Made by a program: the position numbers and the translations under genes
Assembly: GCA_050248155.1 (NCBI GenBank)
Contig: JBFWSW010000043.1
Span: 1 to 35,829, forward strand
Reading direction: 5' to 3'
Origin: VFMC01 sp050248155
GTDB lineage: Bacteria; Actinomycetota; Acidimicrobiia; Acidimicrobiales; Ilumatobacteraceae
Length of the DNA stretch: 35,829 nt
The notes under the pieces: model-generated
Databases searched by the model: none
What the model was told of the DNA's origin: nothing
Seen by the model: only the letters and a program-made list of their open reading frames with translations
Part shown: piece after piece, positions 23,307-29,907 of the stretch
How the letters are laid out: every line of letters starts with the position of its first letter
Numbering within the stretch: the stretch's first letter is position 1

Positions 23307-24032
23307 TCACCAGATGCGGACGATCTCTTCGCTGGCGAACAGGCTCTGAGCGTTGTCGATGCCGGCGCGTGCCAGCACGTGTGGCGGAATGCCGATATCG
23401 GCGAGGTACAACTCGCCCACGGCTGCGGCTGCCGACGGCAGACGCAGTCCGACTTTCGGAGCCGCGAGGGTGAGTGTGGCGGCGGCCCGGATTGACGGAT
23501 CGTGTGCGGCCCCGGAGGTGGCATCGACTCCCGATGGCACGTCAAGTGCGATGGTGGGTGCGACGCACAGGTTGGCCCACCGGATCAACTGAGCTGCCTC
23601 ACCGAAGGGTGCGCCGTGGAGCGAGTAGCCGATGATCCCGTCGAGCACCACGCCAACGTCGCCGGTGTCGTTGATCGCCGAGATGTTGCGCACGGCGATG
23701 CCGAGGCGATGGACGCGTTGCAGTTGCTGCCGGGCGATGGCGCTGAACCGGGTCGGCCCGGCAGCGACCACGGTGACGTTGGCACCCCAGCCGTGCAGCC
23801 GTCGCGCGGCGACGAGCGCACCTCCACCGTTGCCGCCGGGTCCTGCGAGCACCACCACTCGGCGATCGGTCGCATCGCCGTCCAGGTAACGCAGGCGGGC
23901 GAGGTACGCAAGGTGACGGCCGGCACTCTCCGTCATCAAGGGAAGTTCGATGCCGAGATCGTCGGTCATGATCCTGTCGACTTCGCGCATCTGATCGGTC
24001 GATGCCCAAGGGAACTTCTTGTCGGTGAGCAT
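23307..24032 (-). CDS. nnrE: NAD(P)H-hydrate epimerase (YjeF N-terminal domain)
   Basis: 241 residues. The YjeF_N Rossmann fold is shown by ASTDQMREVDRIMTDDLGI, the loop AGPGGNGGGALVAARRL, VVLDGIIGYSLHGAPFG and TIALDVPSGVDATSG. It interconverts the R and S forms of damaged, hydrated NAD(P)H for repair. Only the epimerase half is present, without the C-terminal dehydratase; stand-alone epimerases are common. CAGGAG lies before GTG/ATG at 24035/24032. It follows the glutaredoxin gene by 43 bases and is probably in its transcript. NAD(P)H repair fits a redox-stress cluster. Confidence 0.9.
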   Translation of the reverse strand: MLTDKKFPWASTDQMREVDRIMTDDLGIELPLMTESAGRHLAYLARLRYLDGDATDRRVVVLAGPGGNGGGALVAARRLHGWGANVTVVAAGPTRFSAIARQQLQRVHRLGIAVRNISAINDTGDVGVVLDGIIGYSLHGAPFGEAAQLIRWANLCVAPTIALDVPSGVDATSGAAHDPSIRAAATLTLAAPKVGLRLPSAAAAVGELYLADIGIPPHVLARAGIDNAQSLFASEEIVRIW

Positions 24033-24075
24033 CACGGGCTCCTGCCGAAGCTCCAACGACGATGCCGGTGGCTTG

Positions 24076-24438
24076 TCATCGCTGCGCGGTGTGCCTGCGG
24101 AACCAGCGTCGACAGTGAGGCCCCTGCGCCGGCAACGGCGGCGGCAGCAGCGCAGGGGTCTCGTTCGATGCGACCTCGAGCACGCGTCGCGCGGACGGGT
24201 TGACGAGGGTCACCTTGCCGATGGAGACGGTAGGTACCGTCTCGTTTCCACGGGCGACGGAACGTACGAACGCGGCTGCGGTCGCGTCGTCCCAGATGTT
24301 GACTTCTCGAAACGGAAGCTCGGCCCGGTGAAGTCCGCGCCTCAACGACGAACAGAATGGGCACCCAGGTCGCCAGTAGACGGTGATCTCCCCACCGTCC
24401 GCTGAGGCCTCGGCGACCTGCGGGTCGGTGTGGGTCAT
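24076..24438 (-). CDS. Glutaredoxin-like protein
   Basis: 120 residues with the glutaredoxin/mycoredoxin core: ITVYWRPGCPFCSSLRRGL (C26 and C29), FREVNIWDDATAAAFVRSV and ETVPTVSIG (cis-proline). The last 30 residues are Pro/Arg-rich and outside the fold. Actinobacterial mycoredoxins use mycothiol for electrons. The frame is open back to 24684, but the promoter at 24448-24475 sits 9 bases before ATG 24438 and settles the start. Confidence 0.9.
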   Translation of the reverse strand: MTHTDPQVAEASADGGEITVYWRPGCPFCSSLRRGLHRAELPFREVNIWDDATAAAFVRSVARGNETVPTVSIGKVTLVNPSARRVLEVASNETPALLPPPLPAQGPHCRRWFRRHTAQR

Positions 24439-24447
24439 GGGAGAGTG

Positions 24448-24475
24448 AACCCGCTCAGCTCGCTCACCGATTCCC
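24448..24475 (-). promoter_or_regulatory. SigR-type ECF promoter, GGGAAT-N19-GTT
   Basis: Minus-strand GGGAAT (24475-24470) and GTT (24450-24448) inside GGGTTCA, 9 bases before ATG 24438. Confidence 0.8.
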
Positions 24476-24493
24476 GGTAGACGAGGCCGCAAC

Positions 24494-25063
24494 TCACTGT
24501 TCCCACGCTCGGGCGGCGAAGGCGGGGTCGACGGGAGTGTGGAACAGGTGGTTGCTGTAGTTGGAGATCGTCTTGACGGCGAGGGCGAGCACCACGTACA
24601 GGATCTGCTGCTCGGTGTAGCCGGCAGCGAGAAACGCATCGACCTGGGCGCGGGTTGGCAAGCCCCGGCTGTCGAGCATGGCAAGGGTGAACGTCGCGAG
24701 CGCGTCGAGCTTCGGATCGGGAACAGTGGTGCCGCTTCGGAGCGCGTCGGTGATCTCAGCTGGCACCTTGGTCATGTCGGCCAGGGTGGAATGAGCGGTG
24801 ACGCAATAGGAACACCCGTTTGCGCGGCTGATGGTGAGGAACACCGTCTCCTGCTCGGCCGCAGTGAGGCCCGATTCAGCGCGGAAGGCCGCGTAGCCGG
24901 ACATGTAGGTCTCGAGCAGGCCGGGGGCGTTGGCCATGTTGGCATACATGTTCGGGATCATCCCGACGCCTGCCTTGGCCTTGCCGAGCAGGGCGGCGAC
25001 GGCGGGGTCGTTGTCGGTCTCGGTACGGGCGGGAAGCGAGAGTTGGTACTCGGCCTGGCTCAT
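24494..25063 (-). CDS. AhpD-like carboxymuconolactone decarboxylase family protein (CxxC)
   Basis: 189 residues. NGCSYCVTAHS gives the AhpD pair C84 and C87 with the proton-relay His; AAEQETVFLTISRA and QILYVVLALAVKTISNYSNHLF match the helical fold. It is a cytoplasmic peroxidase-like protein of the type placed beside ynjBCD in E. coli as YnjA. The frame is open back to 25630; ATG 25063 has GAGGAG in front and starts the fold. It is divergent from the TetR gene, with an operator and a SigR-type promoter between them, so it probably has two inputs. Confidence 0.92.
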   Translation of the reverse strand: MSQAEYQLSLPARTETDNDPAVAALLGKAKAGVGMIPNMYANMANAPGLLETYMSGYAAFRAESGLTAAEQETVFLTISRANGCSYCVTAHSTLADMTKVPAEITDALRSGTTVPDPKLDALATFTLAMLDSRGLPTRAQVDAFLAAGYTEQQILYVVLALAVKTISNYSNHLFHTPVDPAFAARAWEQ

Positions 25064-25110
25064 GGTGAACTCCTCGTTCGGGTGAAACATCAATCGTGAA
25101 ACGCAGCCTC

Positions 25111-25127
25111 CAGAACCCGCTGTTCTG
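25111..25127. promoter_or_regulatory. TetR-type palindrome, CAGAAC-N5-GTTCTG
   Basis: A perfect 6-5-6 inverted repeat between the AhpD-like gene and the divergent TetR gene. It covers the GTT of the SigR-type promoter at 25114-25141, so a bound repressor would block it. Confidence 0.6.
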
Positions 25128-25141
25128 TAACCTGTATTCCA
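25114..25141 (-). promoter_or_regulatory. SigR-type ECF promoter, TGGAAT-N19-GTT
   Basis: Minus-strand TGGAAT (25141-25136) and GTT (25116-25114) inside GGGTTCTG. The AhpD-like ATG lies 50 bases on with its own ribosome site. Confidence 0.7.
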
Positions 25142-25144
25142 GAT

Positions 25145-25765
25145 ATGCCTATTTCTTCGAAGTCGACCGTCGGCGGGAGCCGTGGGAGGCCGCGGTCTTT
25201 TGATGTCGACGCGGTCACCGAGCGGGCGTTGGGCGTTTTCTGGGAGCACGGCTACGAGGCGACGAGCCTCGATGCGCTGGTCGTTGCGACAGGGATCAAC
25301 GTCTCGAGCTTGTACGCGGCGTATGGCAGCAAACGCGGTCTGTTCCAGGCGGCGATGACTTGCTACGAGCAACACGTCGGCTCGGCGCTCGAAGCCTTGG
25401 CTGCCGGCTCGTGCGGCCTCGACGACGTCGTTCGCTTTGTCGAGTGGGTGCGTGGCGGCGTCTCGTCCGATGTGCAGCCACCGGGCTGTCTGATTGTGAA
25501 CACGATGGTCGAGTTCGCCACGGTCGACCCAGAGATCGGTGAGGTGACGCAGCGCTACCGGGAGCGGGTTCGCCGTTCGTTGCGCGCGGCCTTCACTCGT
25601 GCCGAGCGATCCGGTGAGATCGAACTGCATACGGGCTACACAAGGGCTGTGTTGGTGCAGGCTGCGCTGTTCGGTGCGCTGGTCACAGCCCGGTCGGGTG
25701 CCGTTCTCGATGCCGACCGGATGCTGCGCGGATTGGTCGTCGAGATTGGCCGCTGGCGGTCCTGA
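25145..25765 (+). CDS. TetR/AcrR family repressor
   Basis: 206 residues. The helix-turn-helix is at about 18-62: GRPRSFDVDAVTERALGVFWEHGYEATSLDALVVATGINVSSLYAAYGSKRGLF. The C-terminal ligand domain has PPGCLIVNTMVEFA, common in the TetR subgroup with C-terminal domain TetR_C_16-like folds that sense electrophiles; ligand not known. It is divergent from the AhpD-like gene, with a palindromic site in between, and most likely represses that gene and itself. It converges with the second GrdB-like gene, seven bases away. Confidence 0.9.
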   Translation: MPISSKSTVGGSRGRPRSFDVDAVTERALGVFWEHGYEATSLDALVVATGINVSSLYAAYGSKRGLFQAAMTCYEQHVGSALEALAAGSCGLDDVVRFVEWVRGGVSSDVQPPGCLIVNTMVEFATVDPEIGEVTQRYRERVRRSLRAAFTRAERSGEIELHTGYTRAVLVQAALFGALVTARSGAVLDADRMLRGLVVEIGRWRS

Positions 25766-25771
25766 GGATGG

Positions 25772-26773
25772 TCAGGCCGATGGGTGCGCTGCGGCCGTCC
25801 GGTATGGATGAGGGAACGAGGCGATGGTTTGTCTTGCCGTGCCGGTGAGCAGCTCGAGGGCTGCTCCAACGACGTCGCGCTGACGTACGGCATCGCCGGG
25901 TGCTCCGAGCGGTCGGCCCATCGGATGGTCGGTGATCAGGGCCCGGCTGACTCCCATTCGTTCCGGTACGTGGGCGAATGCGGCGATGTAGATCCCCACC
26001 GTGGGGATCCCTGCCGCTTCGAACACTCTCTGGACGTGCCCCACGGACACGTGACAGACAGGTCAAACGGGTACGAGCAGAACTGCGTCGACCTGCGCGG
26101 CGCGAAGCTCATCGGCCCACAGCGGCGCGACGCGCTCGCGCAACTTGAGCTGCGAGGTCGCGCCCACGAACGAGTACGCATCGGCGGCGAGCTCGCCGAT
26201 GACGCCATCGCCCTGGAGTTCTCGCATCGCCCGTAGCGGGAGAGTGACGTTGTGGTCGATCAAGGCGGCGTTGATCGGGTAGCCGCCGTGGCGCACACGT
26301 AGCTGATCAGCAGGTGTGTCGACGGGAATGTGGGACAAGGTGGGCTCGGCGCGGAGGAACTCGCCGATTCGCGCTTCGGCCTCGGTCTGGGTCATGTGCT
26401 CGATGGCGAAGGGCTTCGGGTCATCGCCTGCGACGAAGTGTCCGCTCGAGGTCACCAGCGCAACCCGGGCCTCTACGAGAGGTGTGGCCAGGATGCTGAA
26501 TGGAACGTCGTCGTACGCGAAGGCAGCCTTCGAGTCGAGGTGCGCGTTGTACGCCTTGCGTTGCCATGATCTGGTGTGATCGACGATCCGGGTGGCGTCG
26601 CCGTCGTTGATCGTGCGACTGAGTTCGCCGAGCAGTCCTTCGAAGAAGTCGGCGGCCTCGGTGTCGGAGAGGTCTGCAAGGAACTTGAAGTCGAGGTTGC
26701 TGCGCGACCCGTAGAAGAACGAGTCGGCAAAACTCTTCAGCGTGAGTTGTGGTTCGCTCTCAGGTGTCGTCAT
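25772..26773 (-). CDS. GrdB-like selenoprotein, TGA read as Sec237
   Basis: Read through TGA at 26065-26063, this is one 333-residue protein. VDAVLLVPV-U-PVCHVSVGHVQRVFEAAGIPTVGIYI and HPMGRPLGAPGDAV are the selenocysteine block of the glycine/sarcosine/proline reductase B family, with U-x-x-C. The N-terminus (LADLSDTEAADFFEGLL, FSILATPLVEARVALVTSSG, HIPVDTPADQLRVRHGGYPIN) matches the actinobacterial branch. ATG 26773 lies ten bases after the flavoprotein stop, in one operon with it, so the flavoprotein may be its electron donor. Its own substrate is unknown. It is a longer paralogue of the gene at 5909, without that gene's C-terminal domain. Confidence 0.92.
26034..26052 (-). promoter_or_regulatory. 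Candidate SECIS hairpin after Sec codon 26065-26063
   Basis: Minus-strand ACGTGTCC, loop GTG, GGGCACGT: an 8 bp stem with one G-T pair, starting 10 bases after the TGA; the top pairs may open to a larger loop. Confidence 0.6.
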
Positions 26774-26782
26774 GGTCGGTGT

Positions 26783-28189
26783 CTACTTCGTGGGGCCGTG
26801 CTGCGGCGGGGAGGCGCTGACGGGCCTGGCTCGCAGGCCAGTTGACGCGCCGAAGAACTGCAGCGCTGCTTGTTGGATGGCCATGGACCAGGTGGGGTAG
26901 GCGTGGGTCGTCTGGGCGAGACGCCCGACGAACATGTTGGTTTGCATCGCAAGGGCGGCCTCGTGGATCAGTTCGCCGCCGGTGGGGGCGACGACGGTTG
27001 CCCCGACGAGTCGTCCGCCGGCGAGGTGTCGGGTGCCGCGCCGCGGCGCGGCGATGAGGGTGACGAAGCCTTCGGTCGCACCAACGGCGATCGCTCGGTC
27101 GACGTGGGTGAGTGGGAGATGCGCGACGCGTGCATCGGGGTGTTGTTCGGCGGCTTCGGCCTCGGTGAGGCCGACGTGAGCGACTTCGGGGCTGGTGAAC
27201 GTCGCCCACGGAATCGCGCTGGTGTCGAGTCGGAATCTGCGGACGCGAGCGAGCTTCGAGAGGGCGTTGGTGGCGGCGATCCATCCCATGCGTCCGGCGA
27301 CGTGGGTGAACTGGAGCCGACCCGTGACGTCGCCGACAGCCCAGACACCGTCGATGTTGGTGGCCATGGTGTCGTCGACGATGATCGCTCCGCGCTGGTC
27401 GATCACGACGCCGATCTCTTCGAGGCCGAACCCGCGTCCTGACGGCGCCCGGCCGATTGCTGCGAGTAGGTGCGTGGCAGCGACGGGTTCACCGGGTTCG
27501 GTGTGAACGCAGATGGTGCCGTTCGGGCTGCGCTCGACGAGCGTCGCCGGGGCGCCGACCCGCACGGTGACGCCATCGCGGGCCAATGCGGCTGCGATCA
27601 CTGCTGAGGCCTCGGGCTCCTCGCGCGGCAGGAGTCGGTCTGCGGCTTCGATCAACGTGACTTGGGTGCCGAGCCGTGCGAATGCCTGGGCCATCTCACA
27701 GCCGATCGGTCCACCGCCGAGGATTGCCAGCGAGGTGGGCCGCTCGTCGAGTTGGAAGAGCGTTTCGTTGGTCAACGGATCGCTCTCGCGCAGGCCCGGG
27801 ATCGCAGGGATCAGCGGTCGTGCGCCAGTGGCGACAATGAAGCGTTTCGAGCGAACTGTGGTGCCATCGACGTCGATCGAGGTCGGGTTGCGGAAGCGGG
27901 CGTAGCCGGCGATGACATCGATGCCCTCTCGGGCCAGCGCGGCGGCGTCCTCGGTGGCTGCGATCTGATCGATGGCGGCGTGGACGCGCGCCATGGCGTC
28001 GTCGAACGAGTTGTGCTGCGCGGCGGCGGCGAGCAGGGCTTTGGACGGGACACAGCCCGTGAATGTGCAGTCGCCGCCGAGTGGGCCGTCCTGAACGATC
28101 ACGACACTGGCGTGTCGGCGCCGTGCCTCCTTGGCCGCGACCAGTCCACCGGCACCCCCGCCGATCACCACCACGTCATAGGACGTCAT
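26783..28189 (-). CDS. Mercuric reductase/dihydrolipoyl dehydrogenase-like flavoprotein
   Basis: 468 residues. FAD fold VVVIGGGAGGLVAAKEARRR, redox pair C41/C46 in GGDCTFTGCVPSK, NAD(P) fold LAILGGGPIGCEMAQAF, VWAVGDVTG and the dimer domain up to TTHAYPTWS. The terminal cysteine pair of true MerA is absent, so mercury reduction is unlikely; it belongs to the MerA-like group often found with VTT (TVP38) proteins. ATG 28189 with GGAAGGA is the real start of the longer open frame. A SigR-type promoter lies upstream, and the GrdB-like selenoprotein gene follows by ten bases. Confidence 0.92.
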   Translation of the reverse strand: MTSYDVVVIGGGAGGLVAAKEARRRHASVVIVQDGPLGGDCTFTGCVPSKALLAAAAQHNSFDDAMARVHAAIDQIAATEDAAALAREGIDVIAGYARFRNPTSIDVDGTTVRSKRFIVATGARPLIPAIPGLRESDPLTNETLFQLDERPTSLAILGGGPIGCEMAQAFARLGTQVTLIEAADRLLPREEPEASAVIAAALARDGVTVRVGAPATLVERSPNGTICVHTEPGEPVAATHLLAAIGRAPSGRGFGLEEIGVVIDQRGAIIVDDTMATNIDGVWAVGDVTGRLQFTHVAGRMGWIAATNALSKLARVRRFRLDTSAIPWATFTSPEVAHVGLTEAEAAEQHPDARVAHLPLTHVDRAIAVGATEGFVTLIAAPRRGTRHLAGGRLVGATVVAPTGGELIHEAALAMQTNMFVGRLAQTTHAYPTWSMAIQQAALQFFGASTGLRARPVSASPPQHGPTK

Positions 28190-28222
28190 CCACGATCCTT
28201 CCATTCGGCCGAATGGCGTGGA

Positions 28223-28250
28223 AACCCTGCGACTTGTCGGGATTCTTCCC
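28223..28250 (-). promoter_or_regulatory. SigR-type ECF promoter, GGGAAG-N19-GTT
   Basis: Minus-strand GGGAAG (28250-28245) and GTT (28225-28223) inside GGGTTTCC. It drives the flavoprotein/GrdB-like operon and is back to back with the promoter at 28252. Confidence 0.75.
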
Positions 28251-28251
28251 T

Positions 28252-28278
28252 TGGAATGGGATCCGATCGCGCTGGGTT
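28252..28278 (+). promoter_or_regulatory. SigR-type ECF promoter, TGGAAT-N18-GTT
   Basis: TGGAAT at 28252-28257, 18 bases, GTT at 28276-28278 inside GGGTTCTC, then 8 bases to ATG 28287. Confidence 0.7.
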
Positions 28279-28286
28279 CTCCACCC

Positions 28287-28490
28287 ATGGGCTCGACGAC
28301 TCGATCATCCAAGGCAAGGACAGCGCCGAAGGGGCGCCCGACGGCAGCACGCGAGGACGCCGCGCTCCGTCGTTCGGACCGAATGGTCACGCTGCAGTGG
28401 TTCGCCGTCGGCGCTGGGATCGTGGCGCTGCTGGTGCTTGCGATGGTGATGTCGCGAGGCCAGGAACCGATCCCGCTCCATCAGCGATGA
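28287..28490 (+). CDS. Small single-helix membrane protein
   Basis: 67 residues: a basic Arg/Lys-rich first half, then one helix (VTLQWFAVGAGIVALLVLAMVM) and a short tail SRGQEPIPLHQR. No known family. The frame is open back to GTG 28218, but ATG 28287 lies 8 bases behind a SigR-type promoter. It leads the plus-strand run, 10 bases before the phosphatidyltransferase gene. Confidence 0.72.
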   Translation: MGSTTRSSKARTAPKGRPTAAREDAALRRSDRMVTLQWFAVGAGIVALLVLAMVMSRGQEPIPLHQR

Positions 28491-28500
28491 TCATGACCAT

Positions 28501-29112
28501 ATGATCGACCGCGCACTTCGAACCACCAAGGACCGAGTAGTTGGTCCGACTGCTCGTATGGTCGCCGGCCGCATCGGGCCCGGTTGGCTGACGGTGCTCT
28601 CACTCGCCGGTGGCCTCGGGGGCGGTGTCGCCGCTGGTTTCGGGCTCCGTTGGCAGGCCGTCGCCGTGTGGCTGCTCGGCCGGGTGTTCGACGGGCTCGA
28701 TGGTGCGGTGGCCCGCGATGGAGACCGTCAGAGCGACCTCGGTGGGTACCTGGACATGATGGCCGACACGGTCGGTTACGCGGCCGTTCCGATCGGGATC
28801 GCCACGGCACAGGCAAGCATCGGGACATGGAGCTGGTGCGCCGTGCTACTCGCGACCTTCTACGCGAACACGATGTCGTGGACGTACCTCGCCGCGATCG
28901 CTGAGAAGCGCGGCGGCGGCGCCGGCGCGACCGGGGAGCGAACCACGATCCACATGCCAGCCGGGCTTGTCGAGGGTGCCGAGACCATCGTGTTGTTCGT
29001 AGTGATGCTCTCGTTCCCAGACCAGTCGATCTGGTGGTTCTCGGCCATGGCCGGTTTGGTGGGCATCACAGTGATTCAGCGGCTTGTCTGGGCCGTCCGG
29101 AACCTTCGATGA
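28501..29112 (+). CDS. CDP-alcohol phosphatidyltransferase family protein
   Basis: 203 residues. The family motif D-G-x2-A-R-x8-G-x3-D-x3-D is present in FDGLDGAVARDGDRQSDLGGYLDMMAD, with several membrane helices around it. Members transfer a phosphoalcohol between CDP-linked and free alcohols in lipid synthesis. It resembles YnjF of E. coli, whose genes also lie beside a ynjBCD-type importer; this comparison is from memory. The product lipid cannot be told. Its stop overlaps the next ATG (ATGA). Confidence 0.88.
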   Translation: MIDRALRTTKDRVVGPTARMVAGRIGPGWLTVLSLAGGLGGGVAAGFGLRWQAVAVWLLGRVFDGLDGAVARDGDRQSDLGGYLDMMADTVGYAAVPIGIATAQASIGTWSWCAVLLATFYANTMSWTYLAAIAEKRGGGAGATGERTTIHMPAGLVEGAETIVLFVVMLSFPDQSIWWFSAMAGLVGITVIQRLVWAVRNLR

Positions 29113-29825
29113 CCGAAATCGCCGTGATGACCGAGCCTCAGACTCGCCGGCAAGTGCGGCTAGTGCTCGCCGGCGTGGCCTGGGCGGGGCTGATCGCGTG
29201 GTGGGTGTTGTACCAGCGACGGACCGGATTGGGAGCTGTCGACACCGCGCAGCGGTTGATCGACGCGGCGAGCGGCAACTGGTGGGCTGTCGTCGCGTAC
29301 ATGGCCGTGTCGCTGGTCCGTCCGCTCGTGCTGTTCCCGGCCACGATCGTGACCGTCGCGGCTGGCATCTTGTTCGGACCGTTCGTCGGTGTGGGGGTCG
29401 CTGCGGTGGCGGCGAACGCTTCCGCGATGATCGGCTACAGCATCGGCCGGAACCTCCGTCGGCGCAGTGATGAGTCGACCGTCACATCCCGACTGGGAAC
29501 ATGGCCCTCGCGCCTGCGCGCGAACACCTTCGAAGCAGTGCTGCTGACCCGGCTGCTGTTCTTGCCCTACGACCTCGTCAACTACGGCTGTGGCGTGCTG
29601 CACGTGCGTCGAACCCCGTTCATCACAGCGACGGCGATCGGAACGCTGCCCGGCACCGTCGCATTCGTACTCGTCGGCTCGTCGGTGACGCGACTCGACG
29701 ATGGTCTCGACGGCGTCGACGGCCGAACATTGACCATCTCGGTGGTGCTGATCGTCCTCAGCGTTGTCACCTCCCGGCTCGTTAGACGGCGATCGGTCGA
29801 CAAGGCCCAACCACCCGGGGAATGA
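29109..29825 (+). CDS. VTT-domain (TVP38/TMEM64, DedA-like) membrane protein
   Basis: 238 residues. The VTT core is visible: RPLVLFPATIVTVAAGILFGPFVGVGVAAVAANASAMIGYSIGR, then LLTRLLFLPYDLVNYGCGVLHVRRTPFITATAIGTLPGTVAFVLVG. VTT proteins are lipid scramblase-like or solute-carrier-like; one DedA-like member has been linked to selenite uptake in Cupriavidus metallidurans. The start is in an ATGA overlap with the phosphatidyltransferase gene. ATG 29127 is an alternative start. Confidence 0.9.
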   Translation: MTEIAVMTEPQTRRQVRLVLAGVAWAGLIAWWVLYQRRTGLGAVDTAQRLIDAASGNWWAVVAYMAVSLVRPLVLFPATIVTVAAGILFGPFVGVGVAAVAANASAMIGYSIGRNLRRRSDESTVTSRLGTWPSRLRANTFEAVLLTRLLFLPYDLVNYGCGVLHVRRTPFITATAIGTLPGTVAFVLVGSSVTRLDDGLDGVDGRTLTISVVLIVLSVVTSRLVRRRSVDKAQPPGE

Positions 29826-29845
29826 TCTGGCTGCCCCAGCGGGTT
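29818..29845 (+). promoter_or_regulatory. SigR-type ECF promoter, GGGAAT-N19-GTT
   Basis: GGGAAT at 29818-29823 overlaps the VTT stop; GTT at 29843-29845 lies in GGGTTCCC. The radical SAM ATG is 62 bases on, so this mRNA has a leader. Confidence 0.75.
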
Positions 29846-29907
29846 CCCGGCGAGTCGGCGGCCGTCGACCGGAGACCGAGCGATCGAGATGTGGGAGCGA
29901 AGCAGGA

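Noticed and set aside
24076..24438. Possible selenocysteine in the glutaredoxin or its stop.
   Set aside because: The active site is C-P-F-C and nothing family-like follows the stop.
27662..28504. Plus-strand 280-residue frame across the flavoprotein and the small membrane gene.
   Set aside because: It is antisense to a clear flavoprotein and out of frame with the small membrane protein.
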